The notes: generated by a model not told the origin, from the letters alone. A DNA stretch of 64,000 bases from Aurantiacibacter atlanticus (GCF_001077815.2 NZ_CP011310.1:1922001-1986000), one strand, 5' to 3'. Positions 17,974-27,176 are shown, counted from the stretch's first letter. Numbers and translations: made by a program.

Positions 17974-18759
17974 TCAGATCTGCCGCTCCACCTGCATCTT
18001 CTTGATTTCTGCAATGGCCCGCGCGGGGTTGAGCCCCTTGGGGCAGACATTGGCGCAGTTCATGATGGTGTGGCAGCGATAAAGGCGGAAAGGATCCTCC
18101 AGATCGTCCAACCGCTCACCCGTCATCTCGTCGCGGCTGTCGGCGAGCCAGCGATAGGCCTGCAGCAGAATGGCAGGCCCGAGGAACTTGTCTGAATTCC
18201 ACCAGTAAGAAGGGCATGCGGTGGAGCAGCAGGCGCACAGTATGCACTCATAAAGGCCATCAAGCTGCTCACGCTGCTCGGGGGATTGCAGACGCTCTTT
18301 CCCGCTTGGTGTTGTCGAAACAGTCTGCAACCAGGGCCGGATCGATGCATATTGCGCATAGAAATGCGTGAAATCGGGGACCAGATCCTTCACGACTTCC
18401 ATGTGTGGAAGCGGAGTAATGCGAATGTCACCTTTCATATCTTCGATTGCAGTGGTGCAGGCAAGGCCATTCTTGCCGTTCATGTTCATGGAGCATGAAC
18501 CGCAGATCCCTTCGCGGCAGGAGCGGCGAAAAGTCAGCGTCGGATCAATCTCATTCTTGATCTTAAACAAGGCATCCAGAACCATCGGCCCGCAGGCATC
18601 GAGATCTATTTCAAATGAATCATAGCTGGGATTCTTACCGCTGTCCGGATCATAGCGATAGATGCGGAATGACTTGATTTTTCCCGTGGTGTCGGCGGCC
18701 TTATGGACCTGCCCGTCCTTGCGGATCTTGCTATTCTTGGGAAGCGTAAAGGTTGCCAT
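17974..18759 (-). CDS. sdhB: Succinate dehydrogenase iron-sulfur subunit
   Basis: A 261-residue complex II subunit. The N-terminal 2Fe-2S site shows CREGICGSC plus a later Cys. The C-terminal part has two cysteine clusters, [12 protein letters not shown] and CANVCPKG, for the 4Fe-4S and 3Fe-4S centres that pass electrons from the flavoprotein to quinone at the inner membrane. SdhA and the membrane anchors are not next to it: the 146 bases upstream lead to a divergent SDR gene, so the other sdh genes must be elsewhere. A possible minus-strand promoter (TTGCCC, 16 bases, TAGATA) lies in that gap but is weak. Confidence 0.96.
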   Translation of the reverse strand: MATFTLPKNSKIRKDGQVHKAADTTGKIKSFRIYRYDPDSGKNPSYDSFEIDLDACGPMVLDALFKIKNEIDPTLTFRRSCREGICGSCSMNMNGKNGLACTTAIEDMKGDIRITPLPHMEVVKDLVPDFTHFYAQYASIRPWLQTVSTTPSGKERLQSPEQREQLDGLYECILCACCSTACPSYWWNSDKFLGPAILLQAYRWLADSRDEMTGERLDDLEDPFRLYRCHTIMNCANVCPKGLNPARAIAEIKKMQVERQI

Positions 18760-18905
18760 GTTTCGTCCCGGTTATTTCGGCGTTCGAGGGCCTATCTAAC
18801 CATTTGCCGCGCAAGGGCAAGGTGGACCTTGGCATGTCTGGGGGTTGGCGCAAATTCCTCTTAGATAAGAGATTGGCAGTGAAGCACATTTGCGGAGAAT
18901 AAGGC

Positions 18906-19622
18906 GTGATCTGGAACAGGGCAGCTATCTATGGTGCAAACGGAGGTATTGGCAGCGCCCTCACACACGCGCTTGCTGCTGACGGCACAAGAATATTGGC
19001 CGGTTCGCGCAAGGGGGATGGACCTGATCTTCAGGGCGTTTCCCGTTTCGCGTTCGATCTGGCTGACGAGGATAGTATTGCTGCCTCCGCTGCGCTGTTG
19101 GCAACGGATCCTCCCGATCTCGTTATCGTCGCGACGGGGGTATTGACGTTACCGGATGGAAGCGGGCCTGAGCGCAGTCTAAAGCATGTCGACCCATCGG
19201 TGATGGACGCAATCTTCCGGCTGAATACAATCGGGCCGGCACTGATTGCAAAACACGTCCTGCCGTTGCTTTCACGTGACGCCCAATCGTGCTTCGTGGC
19301 TCTTTCAGCGCGGGTTGGTTCCATCAGCGATAACCGGATTGGTGGTTGGCATTCTTACCGCGCCAGCAAGGCAGCGCTGAATATGCTCATCCGCAACTTT
19401 GCCATCGAGATGCACCGAACGCATAATAAAGCAATTATTGCAGCGCTGCATCCTGGTACGGTGGACACTCAGCTGTCCAAGCCTTTCCAGTCAAACCTTC
19501 CCCAAGGCCAATTGACCATGGCTGACAGCGCAGCACGCAATCTGCTCAATGTCCTGACTCACCTAACACCGGAAGATAGTGGCAAGATTTTTGACTATAA
19601 AGGCGAGGAAATCGCGTCCTAG
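18906..19622 (+). CDS. SDR-family NAD(P)-dependent oxidoreductase
   Basis: A 238-residue Rossmann-fold short-chain dehydrogenase. The cofactor loop is YGANGGIGSAL at the N-terminus, and the catalytic SYRASKAAL supplies Tyr and Lys (YxxxK) near residue 155. The sequence resembles CsgA/C-factor-like SDRs more than metabolic ketoreductases, but the substrate cannot be deduced. It starts at GTG 18906 with GGAGAATAAGG upstream. The gene is single. Its 3' end overlaps the convergent ATP-grasp gene by 4 bases. Confidence 0.88.
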   Translation: MIWNRAAIYGANGGIGSALTHALAADGTRILAGSRKGDGPDLQGVSRFAFDLADEDSIAASAALLATDPPDLVIVATGVLTLPDGSGPERSLKHVDPSVMDAIFRLNTIGPALIAKHVLPLLSRDAQSCFVALSARVGSISDNRIGGWHSYRASKAALNMLIRNFAIEMHRTHNKAIIAALHPGTVDTQLSKPFQSNLPQGQLTMADSAARNLLNVLTHLTPEDSGKIFDYKGEEIAS

Positions 19623-20623
19623 TCGTCTAGTCCATAGCGTTTGAGGCTGGAGGCAAGGATCGTTTCGATCAATTCCGCCTGCGTCCAGCCTGCAAGTGCA
19701 GCTGACCGTCCAAAGACCTTTTCAGACCATAAGTTGCAGTTAAGATTGAGCTCAAGGAAGGTCACTTCGCCCGTATCCTCATTCAATCGGAATTCAAACC
19801 GGCCATAATCGAAAGGGCGATATTCGGCCCATAATCGGCGCGTGCAATCGGCGATCCTCTTGGCGACTGCCTGATCGACAAACGGCTCCAGCGTATATTT
19901 CTGGCTACGATCGACGAGGTCGCGCTTCTCTTCATAAGTCCGCAGATGCGCGGGGTCCGCCTGCCTGAAGATCATCATCGGCAGGATTTCCGGGTCGTCC
20001 AGCGTGAGCACAGGCACTTCGACATCACTGCCGACGACAAAGGGTTCAACCAATGCATCGTGGCCCAAATCATGCACCCCTTCGATAGCCTGGCGGATAT
20101 CGCCATGGGTGTGCGCATCCAGCACGCCCCAGCTAGCCGAAGAGGCATTGGGCTTGATGACAAAGCGCTCTCCTGCGGGAAATTGCGCCTCGTCAATCGG
20201 TGCGCCGCGGCGGAAGATCGCCCAAGGTGCCGTGGGAACGCCAGCATATTGTGCGGCTCGCTTGGCGAGGTGCTTGTCATCAGCGAGCCCGCGTAAGATT
20301 GGGCTGGCGCCAAGATAGGGCAGGCCTGCACGCTCGCACAGCAGCGGGCAAAGCATCTCCGAATTGAAAAATCCTGCCCTATTCAGCAATGGAAAAACGA
20401 AATCGACATCGGGTTTGTCAAACAGCGTATCAAATGTATCGGTAATCGTCAGATTGAGGCCAAGGTCTTCCAGGATCGCACGCATTTCCAGATGATAGGT
20501 AGCATGGTTGCCGTCCGCAGCCTTTCCCGCGCCATCCCATAGGGCATTCTTGGCGATGAAGAGTATGCGCAACCGTTCAAGCGCGGATTGCGAAATGCGT
20601 CTTGGAGGATGAAACTGGGACAC
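19619..20623 (-). CDS. ATP-grasp ligase, D-Ala-D-Ala ligase-like
   Basis: A 334-residue ATP-grasp enzyme. There is a preATP-grasp-like N-terminus (RILFIAKNALWDG), a DDKHLAKRAA segment, the ATP-binding RFVIKPNASSASWGV, and the metal site FEFRLN...FLELNLNCN in place of the EINTxPG of true Ddl. It probably joins an amino acid or similar carboxylate to an amine, but is unlikely to be the housekeeping Ddl. GTG 20623 has AAGG 8 bases upstream; the longer upstream frame is not convincing. It is divergent from a PLP enzyme, separated by about 75 AT-rich bases that probably hold both promoters. Confidence 0.85.
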   Translation of the reverse strand: MSQFHPPRRISQSALERLRILFIAKNALWDGAGKAADGNHATYHLEMRAILEDLGLNLTITDTFDTLFDKPDVDFVFPLLNRAGFFNSEMLCPLLCERAGLPYLGASPILRGLADDKHLAKRAAQYAGVPTAPWAIFRRGAPIDEAQFPAGERFVIKPNASSASWGVLDAHTHGDIRQAIEGVHDLGHDALVEPFVVGSDVEVPVLTLDDPEILPMMIFRQADPAHLRTYEEKRDLVDRSQKYTLEPFVDQAVAKRIADCTRRLWAEYRPFDYGRFEFRLNEDTGEVTFLELNLNCNLWSEKVFGRSAALAGWTQAELIETILASSLKRYGLDD

Positions 20624-20698
20624 AGATGCGACCTTATAAAAAAATGCTGTTTGGAAAACTTGGTCGCTGCATATATCGGTGAACCCGATAGGCAAACA

Positions 20699-22186
20699 TT
20701 GATTGAAAGTCATGCTGGTTTGAATGCAGAATTTTTCTCATCCTTATCGGGTGATATTTCCCCCGATTCCCTTTTCAACCAGCTGATAGAGGCATTGACG
20801 AGCGGCGGTGACGCGCGGCTTGTGCTGGAAGCGGAGACAGGCCTTAATCGCTATTATTCAGCGCCCTATCCACGCGATGTTATTGCTTTTGCCAGCTCCA
20901 CCGCGAATGATATTTCACGCCCCGCTTTCGATCACCTACTCGCCAAATGGGCGGCAGGCACCCCCGCATACAGCGAATGGCTGGATGACCTGCGATCCCG
21001 GATTCGCAGTGCATATTCGCTGAGTCGCAATGTCGAAATTGCCTTTGCGCCATCAGGGACCGATCTCGAATATGTGGCGCTGGCGGCTGTAGCGGGGCGA
21101 TCTGCTGGCGGAATTCACAATATTCTTCTCGGCGCGGACGAAGTTGGAAGCGGCTGCATTTTTTCCGCGCACGGACGATATTTCGCGGAGACGACAGCAC
21201 GCGGAATTGCCACGACAAAGGGCGACACCGTTGAAGGGCTGGAGACGGTTTCGCTCATCGACATCCCTGTTCGAGATGCAGAGGGGACGGCGCTCAGCAG
21301 CCGGCAATGTGTTGAGCGGATAAGACAGCAATTGCAGCAAGCGCAAGCTGCTGATCGCTTCCCTGTTGTCCATGTGGTGCATGGATCAAAAACCGGCCTT
21401 ATCCTTCCCTCCAGTCATGATCTTGCCGAGCTGGCGTCTGAGTGGAAGGACCGGGCATTGTTTGTCGTAGATGCCTGCCAGGCGCGGATGCATGAAGATG
21501 TTGCAGCGCAATATCTTGACCTTGGCTGCATCGTGTTTGTCACCGGGTCAAAGTTCATGGGCGGTCCGCCTTTCAGCGGGGTGGCATTAATTCCGCGCGA
21601 TCTCGTGGAGAAGGCTGCGCCATTGCCTGCAGGGTTCAGGAAGATCTTTCGCGCTGCAGAATGGCCATCGTCTTGGGTTGGCGGCGATGATCTGGCAGAT
21701 GAAGAGAATGTTGGTCTTGCATTGCGGCTTGAGGCGGCGATCTTTGAACTGGAGCGCTACGTCGCCATTCCTCCTGCCGATCGGGAAGCGGTTATCGCGC
21801 TGTTTCGTGAATGTGTCTCCCAAATGGTTTCAGCTAATCTGGGGTTTGAAGAATTGCTGCCGCACCACCCCGATGAGCCGGAACGGGGTGAACGCCATCC
21901 TACTGCCATGCGAACGCTGACGACGCTTGACGTATCAAATCTCGATCAAGCGCCAACATTTGCAGCGGCACAGGCCATGCACCGTCAATTGGTTGATCAT
22001 GGCGTGCGGTTGGGACAACCGGTGAAATGCATACGCCGGGAAGATGAAGAATGGGCCGGTACATTGCGGATAGGTCTGTCAATGCCGCAGATCAGCATGC
22101 TGGCGAGATTGTCGAGTTCTGAGGCAAAAAATCTACTGGAAGAAGACCTTGCGCGCGTGGCCAGGGCTATCCAAAGGCTCGGCTGA
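20699..22186 (+). CDS. PLP-dependent fold-type-I enzyme (aminotransferase class V-like), function unknown
   Basis: About 495 residues. A class-V-like PLP pattern is visible: FVVDACQARM supplies the Asp that binds the pyridine nitrogen and the following Gln. GSKFMGGPPFSGV supplies the probable Schiff-base Lys. The substrate and reaction type (transaminase, desulfurase-like or decarboxylase) cannot be told. The start is uncertain. TTG 20699 has AGG at a reasonable distance and leaves a promoter gap from the divergent ligase; the frame is open up to 20588 but would then overlap that gene. The stop abuts the convergent nucleotidyltransferase stop with no base between. Confidence 0.8.
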   Translation: MIESHAGLNAEFFSSLSGDISPDSLFNQLIEALTSGGDARLVLEAETGLNRYYSAPYPRDVIAFASSTANDISRPAFDHLLAKWAAGTPAYSEWLDDLRSRIRSAYSLSRNVEIAFAPSGTDLEYVALAAVAGRSAGGIHNILLGADEVGSGCIFSAHGRYFAETTARGIATTKGDTVEGLETVSLIDIPVRDAEGTALSSRQCVERIRQQLQQAQAADRFPVVHVVHGSKTGLILPSSHDLAELASEWKDRALFVVDACQARMHEDVAAQYLDLGCIVFVTGSKFMGGPPFSGVALIPRDLVEKAAPLPAGFRKIFRAAEWPSSWVGGDDLADEENVGLALRLEAAIFELERYVAIPPADREAVIALFRECVSQMVSANLGFEELLPHHPDEPERGERHPTAMRTLTTLDVSNLDQAPTFAAAQAMHRQLVDHGVRLGQPVKCIRREDEEWAGTLRIGLSMPQISMLARLSSSEAKNLLEEDLARVARAIQRLG

Positions 22187-22993
22187 TCAGGCCCTGATAT
22201 CCGTGGGTCGACGGATGGGCAGCAATTGCTCGCAAATGCTCAAAGTGCGTTCATTATCGACATCGATTGCAAGACCGCCATCGGCAAAAACGACAGCTTC
22301 TATCTCGACTCCGAAGCGGCGACTGATACGGCGCATGGCACCCTTGATGCTCACAAGTTTCAGCTTCATCAGCAGAATGTTGAACAAGCCAAACGCGCGC
22401 ACCAATCGTCCGGGATTATTCATGAATTGCCCGCCTTCGCGAAACGTCTCCGCCGCGGCAAAGGCCTTGCGATTGGCAAGCGCATAAATGTTGCAATTGG
22501 CATAGCCTGCATCGCGGAGCTGGTAGAAGCGGCGCTGACCTTCGGGGTGTGCGCTCAGCACCTGTTCCCTGGCGGCCAGGCCAAGCGCAGCGTCCGTTTT
22601 TCCCAAGGCATCTCGCATCTGTTCAAAGCCGGCTTGGGTCAGCAGCACATTGTCCGCCGTGGTGATAATGAAGGGTCCTTCTTCACCTTTTGACGCAGCG
22701 ATAACGCTTTCGACGATGTTCGGATCGGAATCGATGAGGTCCACAGCGATACCGCGCGCGCGGAACGGCTCCAGCACCTTATCCACGTCTTGCTGCCCTT
22801 CCGGCTCCAGCACCACCCTGATCGCTTTAATGGCGGGCAGGGTGGTGATGGTTTCCATGACGTATTCGACAAGCGGTCGCCCGCAGATCGGCACGAGACA
22901 TTTGTGGCTAACGCCTGCGCGCTCTGCAAGCGGGTTCACGACTCCTGTCCGCTGGGCGGCAAGGATGATGACCGTCACCGGCACTTGTGACAT
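22187..22993 (-). CDS. MobA-like NTP transferase (nucleotidyltransferase) domain protein
   Basis: A 268-residue GT-A-fold nucleotidyltransferase. The start IILAAQRTG corresponds to the nucleotide-binding loop (usually LAAGxGxR), followed by SHKCLVPICGRPLVEYV with the conserved Lys, and ITTADNVLL with the metal-binding Asp (usually DxD or GD). Such proteins make CDP-, UDP- or GDP-activated small molecules; the nucleotide and substrate here are unknown. The altered Gln-Arg-Thr-Gly loop and single Asp suggest a divergent member. It follows rne by 27 bases on the same strand and may be cotranscribed with it. Confidence 0.82.
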   Translation of the reverse strand: MSQVPVTVIILAAQRTGVVNPLAERAGVSHKCLVPICGRPLVEYVMETITTLPAIKAIRVVLEPEGQQDVDKVLEPFRARGIAVDLIDSDPNIVESVIAASKGEEGPFIITTADNVLLTQAGFEQMRDALGKTDAALGLAAREQVLSAHPEGQRRFYQLRDAGYANCNIYALANRKAFAAAETFREGGQFMNNPGRLVRAFGLFNILLMKLKLVSIKGAMRRISRRFGVEIEAVVFADGGLAIDVDNERTLSICEQLLPIRRPTDIRA

Positions 22994-23020
22994 GGCTTCA
23001 GCTTTCCGTCTCGTGCTTCG

Positions 23021-25798
23021 TCAATTGCCGAAAGTACGCTGCCACCAGCCACCGCGACGAGGCGCTTCAGTCGCATCGTCTGCAGCGGCATTGTTAGCGG
23101 GAGCATCAGCAGCGTCAGCCTGACCATTTGCGTCATTGGCCGCTTCAGGTTCCTTGTCAGGTTCGGGTGCGGTCACTTCGGCCTTGGGCGCAGCAACCTT
23201 GGGCTCTGCTTTCTTCCGGGGGGCACGCTTGCGCTTGGGTGCTTCCTCGGCCTCAGCGGCAGGTTGTGCTTCTGCCGCTTCGTTAGCTGGAGCCTCTTCG
23301 ACCTTTTTCTTGCGAGGTGCACGTTTACGCTTGGGCTTTTCCTCGGGTGCAGGCTCGGCAGTGACCTCATCCTCAGTTGCGCTGGTCTCATCACCGGTTG
23401 CTGCTTCTTCAACCTTCTTCTTGCGCGGTGCCCGCCTGCGCTTGGGCTTTTCCTCAGCCACGGGTTCTGCTTCAGGTTCTGCCGGTGGTGTTTCGCTTTC
23501 GGAAGTCCGTGCTACTTCGCCTTCAGGCTTGTCCTCCTGAGCATCGGCAGCACCATCTTCCGGCTTCCTGCGCGATCTACCGCGACCGCCCCGACGACCG
23601 CGACGTGGCTTCGCATCGCCATCGGCCTCCGCTTCGGCATCATCGGTATCGGAAGATTCGCCCGTGCCGGAGTCTTCCTCGACTTCAGCTTTATCTGACG
23701 TGGATTCTTCATCGGAATCCTCATTCGCGCGGTTCTTATTGCGGCCGCGTCCACCACGGCGACGGCGACGGCGCTTCTTGCGCTGCCCATTGTCACCTTC
23801 ATCAGACGATTCCTCGATATCGTCATCTGCATCCTCATCCTCGTCAGAAACACCCTCTTCCTCCTCGTCATCGACGATGGGATCGAATTTGGGTGCTTCA
23901 GTTGGCTTCGGCCCAGAGGAGGAGACGCGCATCTTTGCGCCTTCGTCTTCGCCTTCAGGTTGCACTTCGACGGTAACGCCATAGCGGCTTTCGATTTCGG
24001 ACAGGTCTTCACGCTTTGCATTAAGCAGATACACCGCCGCTTCGGTGGAAGCGTAAAGCGTGATGACGGTGCCTTTGCCTTTGGCCGCTTCGTCCTCGAT
24101 AAACCGCAGGGCCGAAAGACCGGCGCTTGATGCTGTGCGAACAAGGCCGGTGCCATCGCAATGAGGGCATTGGCGGGTGGACGCTTCTAGCACACCGGTG
24201 CGCAGGCGCTGGCGGCTCATCTCCATCAGGCCGAAACCGGAGATGCGGCCAACCTGAATGCGTGCACGATCGTTTTTCAGCGCATCCTTCATCGCGCGCT
24301 CAACTTTGCGGACATTGGAATTGTGGTCCATGTCGATGAAGTCGATCACGACGAGGCCAGCCATATCGCGCAGCCTGAGTTGACGGGCAATTTCCCGCGC
24401 TGCTTCAAGATTGGTATGCAGGGCCGTCTGCTCAATCCCGTGTTCCTTGGTCGAGCGGCCAGAGTTGATGTCGATGGACACCAGCGCCTCTGTCGGATTG
24501 ATGACCAGATAGCCACCCGATTTCAGCTGCACGACAGGTTCATACATGGCGGAAAGCTGGTCTTCCGCGCCATAACGCTGGAACAGGGGCACAGGATCGC
24601 TGTAAGCCTTCACGCGCCGTGCGTGGCTGGGCATGAGCAATTTCATGAACTGCTTGGCTGCCTTATAGCCATCTTCGCCTTCTACGATGACCTCTTCGAT
24701 TTCGCGATTGTAGATGTCGCGAATGGCACGTTTTATCAGATCGGAATCAGAATGGATGACGCTGGGCGCGCTGGATCTGAGAGTGCGCTCACGAATTTCA
24801 TCCCACAGTCTGGCGAGATAGTCGAAATCACGCTTGATTTCCGGCTTGGTCCGCGAAAGTCCGGCGGTACGCACGATCAGACCCATGGTCTTGGGCAGAT
24901 TGAGGCCTGACACGATTGTCTTCAACCGCTTGCGGTCGGCGCCACTGGATATCTTGCGCGAAATGCCGCCGCCATGGCTAGAATTGGGCATCAGCACGCA
25001 ATAGCGCCCGGCCAGGCTGAGATAGGATGTGAGCGCAGCGCCCTTATTCCCGCGCTCTTCCTTTACAACCTGGACGAGGAGCACCTGGCGGCGCTGGATA
25101 ACGTCCTGAATCTTGTAACGGCGGCGCAGAGCCTGGCGTTTGGCGCGAGCCTCGTCAATTTCCTTGGCGCGGCTGCCCCGATTGCCTGAACCCTTGCGTC
25201 CGTTGCGGACACGGCCCTGCTGGCTGCGACCTCGGCCGCGTCCGCGACGCTTGTTGCCATTGTCCGTATCGCCCTCGGCAACGTCGTCATCTTCGCTGTC
25301 GTCATCATCGGAAGAATCGTCCTCGGCATCTTCGCCGTTTTCGACCTGTCCATCTTCGATAGTGGCAACATGGTCCTTTTCCGAAGTGTCGATTTCCTCG
25401 ACACCGGCCTCGTCGTCATCATCACCATCGTCATCTTCATCATCAGCGTCAGATGCGAGGAAATTTTCGTCATCTTCTTCGGCCGCGCGCAAAGCGGCTT
25501 CTTCTTCCGCTGCGGCCTGTTCATCCGCAAGCAGGGCTGCGCGATCATCAGCCGGGATCTGGTAATAATCAGGGTGGATTTCACTGAAGGCCAGAAAGCC
25601 ATGACGATTGCCGCCGAAATCAACGAAAGCCGCCTGAAGCGATGGCTCAACCCTGGTGACTTTGGCTAGATAGATATTGCCTTTTATCTGCTTATGTTCG
25701 GCAGATTCGAAATCGAACTCCTCAATCCGGTTACCCTTGAGGACCGCCACCCGTGTTTCTTCCGGGTGGCGCGCATCGATTAGCATGCGCGTTGCCAT
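23021..25798 (-). CDS. rne: Ribonuclease E/G with acidic S1 insertion and long basic C-terminal tail
   Basis: A 925-residue RNase E. The N-terminal S1 domain (GNIYLAKVTRVEPSLQAAFVDFG) is interrupted at about residues 91-225 by an acidic stretch followed by an Arg/Gly-rich stretch, and resumes at RYKIQDVIQRRQVLLVQVVKEE. The catalytic core contains GGYLVINPTEALVSIDINSG and the DFIDM metal site. The CPHCDGTG zinc link for tetramer formation follows. The last 300 residues are acidic and Lys/Arg/Pro-rich with three repeats of a KPKRKRAPRKKK unit, probably RNA-binding and degradosome scaffold. It initiates decay and processing of mRNA and rRNA. The long leader upstream may mediate feedback control. 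Confidence 0.96.
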   Translation of the reverse strand: MATRMLIDARHPEETRVAVLKGNRIEEFDFESAEHKQIKGNIYLAKVTRVEPSLQAAFVDFGGNRHGFLAFSEIHPDYYQIPADDRAALLADEQAAAEEEAALRAAEEDDENFLASDADDEDDDGDDDDEAGVEEIDTSEKDHVATIEDGQVENGEDAEDDSSDDDDSEDDDVAEGDTDNGNKRRGRGRGRSQQGRVRNGRKGSGNRGSRAKEIDEARAKRQALRRRYKIQDVIQRRQVLLVQVVKEERGNKGAALTSYLSLAGRYCVLMPNSSHGGGISRKISSGADRKRLKTIVSGLNLPKTMGLIVRTAGLSRTKPEIKRDFDYLARLWDEIRERTLRSSAPSVIHSDSDLIKRAIRDIYNREIEEVIVEGEDGYKAAKQFMKLLMPSHARRVKAYSDPVPLFQRYGAEDQLSAMYEPVVQLKSGGYLVINPTEALVSIDINSGRSTKEHGIEQTALHTNLEAAREIARQLRLRDMAGLVVIDFIDMDHNSNVRKVERAMKDALKNDRARIQVGRISGFGLMEMSRQRLRTGVLEASTRQCPHCDGTGLVRTASSAGLSALRFIEDEAAKGKGTVITLYASTEAAVYLLNAKREDLSEIESRYGVTVEVQPEGEDEGAKMRVSSSGPKPTEAPKFDPIVDDEEEEGVSDEDEDADDDIEESSDEGDNGQRKKRRRRRRGGRGRNKNRANEDSDEESTSDKAEVEEDSGTGESSDTDDAEAEADGDAKPRRGRRGGRGRSRRKPEDGAADAQEDKPEGEVARTSESETPPAEPEAEPVAEEKPKRRRAPRKKKVEEAATGDETSATEDEVTAEPAPEEKPKRKRAPRKKKVEEAPANEAAEAQPAAEAEEAPKRKRAPRKKAEPKVAAPKAEVTAPEPDKEPEAANDANGQADAADAPANNAAADDATEAPRRGGWWQRTFGN
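23206..23456 (-). repeat. Three tandemly arranged copies of a basic motif in the RNase E tail
   Basis: Three in-frame units lie at about 23206-23250, 23291-23346 and 23401-23456. Each encodes a version of PKRKRAPRKKK flanked by Glu/Ala-rich spacers. At DNA level the units share long near-identical stretches, suggesting duplication. They probably act as RNA- or protein-binding short linear motifs. In-frame length variation between strains would be expected. Confidence 0.8.
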
Positions 25799-26288
25799 TT
25801 AATTTTCTCCAGGCAGGCCCCGATCCTTCGGATTGGCCGGTTGAAGCCGGTCCGATTGCGGGTAACTGCCGATATGTGTGAATCCCTGCCCATTTGCGCA
25901 GGGGAAGAATTATCGCCCCGTCGCCAATGATCCCCATGGGGTGATGGCGAGCGGGAGTGCGAAACGTATTTGCCGGAACGCGAAGGCGCAGTGTTTGCAT
26001 ATGCGCTGATAGAGCCGCAGCAGCCACACGCCCTTGCGGACGTGATCTGGCGAACTGACTCTTGCTTTGCATCGCGGCATCAACCTGTAATTTGAACCGG
26101 TATGGCGAACCGCCAATCCGAGTGGGTCGGTAATTAGTTGCACCGACATCTATTTGCTAGCATCCGGGGAAACTATCGGCAACCTTGTTGCGCGCTCTGG
26201 CAAATTTCCCTTGGGTCCGCGATCTACGGAGCCGTCGCCGGATTGACGGCAGCTAACAGCAGCTCCCTTTTTTGCGGAGCATCGCAGA
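25799..26288. promoter_or_regulatory. Long divergent intergenic region: probable structured rne leader and amidase promoter
   Basis: These 490 bases carry no convincing gene. On the rne side there are two clear hairpins: a 6-bp stem at 25884-25889/25898-25903 with an 8-base loop, and an extended hairpin at 25921-25950 (outer arms TCGCCA/TGGCGA, inner CCC/GGG). A CCGG/CCGG arm pair lies nearer the gene at about 25840. This is consistent with a structured 5' untranslated leader through which RNase E could cleave its own mRNA, as known for enterobacterial rne, although sequence similarity to that element is not claimed. I did not find a convincing sigma-70 promoter on either strand. Confidence 0.5.
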
Positions 26289-27176
26289 TTGAGGATGTGG
26301 CCAGACATCGTGCCCTATCGCTTCCAGATCGGCCTGTTGCTCGCTTTTCCCGTTGCGATGGCTGCGGCAATTTATCTCTTGGGACTGAACGTGCCGTTGC
26401 TGGGGCGCTCTTATGTCATTACAATGCCTCTACCCGCAGCTGATAATCGGCTTGACCTGCCGGAAATCCTTGGCCCCGCCGATCCTTCGCGCCCGCTCGT
26501 AGTAATCGATGCAGGGCATGGCGGCCCCGATCCCGGGACAGTGGGCGAAGCCTATCGAGAGAAGGACGTGGTATTGGGTCTTGCCCGCGTGTTGCAAGAA
26601 AGCCTGCTTGCCAATGGAGGCATCAGGGTCGCCATGACCCGCGATGATGACTCGCTGATTGTCCTTGATGAACGTGCCGAGATCGCCCGCGCACTGGATG
26701 CCGACCTGTTCATTTCCATCCATGCCGATTCGGCAGGAGATCGCGAAGCCGTGGAAGGGGCGACGATTTACACCTTGTCCGAAACCGCATCTTCCGAGGC
26801 GGCGGCAGTTTTTGCAGAGCGCGAAAACAACGCCGACATCGTCAATGGCGTGGATCTATCGGGAAATGACGAAGCTGTGAATTCCATTCTGGTAGAGCTT
26901 TCCCAGCGACTGACATCGGAGAAATCGGCCGGTTTCGCATCTCTGATTGAGCGTGAAGGCGAGGGGATATTGCGCTTCCATCCACAAACGCGGCGTTCCG
27001 CTGCGCTTGCGGTGTTACGCGCACCTGATGTCCCGGCCGTTCTATTTGAAGCAGGGTTCATTTCCAATCCGGAAGAAGCCCGCGTGCTGGCATCGCCGGA
27101 GGGCCAGCGACAATTCGCCACGGTACTGACGCGCGCCATCCGAATCTACTTTGCGCGACAGGCAGAGTCGCAATAG
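26289..27176 (+). CDS. N-acetylmuramoyl-L-alanine amidase (Amidase_3)
   Basis: A 295-residue zinc amidase that cleaves the amide between MurNAc and the peptide stem in septal peptidoglycan. An N-terminal hydrophobic segment (about residues 14-34) acts as signal anchor. Metal ligands are visible in VVIDAGHGGPDPG (His77), in the Glu of YREKD and in SIHAD. The catalytic Glu lies in LFEAGFISN. Unlike AmiC of enterobacteria there is no AMIN domain. TTG 26289 has GGAG 9 bases upstream; ATG 26295 is an alternative. The next gene, PBP1A, begins 88 bases later, fitting a cell-wall operon. Confidence 0.92.
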   Translation: MRMWPDIVPYRFQIGLLLAFPVAMAAAIYLLGLNVPLLGRSYVITMPLPAADNRLDLPEILGPADPSRPLVVIDAGHGGPDPGTVGEAYREKDVVLGLARVLQESLLANGGIRVAMTRDDDSLIVLDERAEIARALDADLFISIHADSAGDREAVEGATIYTLSETASSEAAAVFAERENNADIVNGVDLSGNDEAVNSILVELSQRLTSEKSAGFASLIEREGEGILRFHPQTRRSAALAVLRAPDVPAVLFEAGFISNPEEARVLASPEGQRQFATVLTRAIRIYFARQAESQ

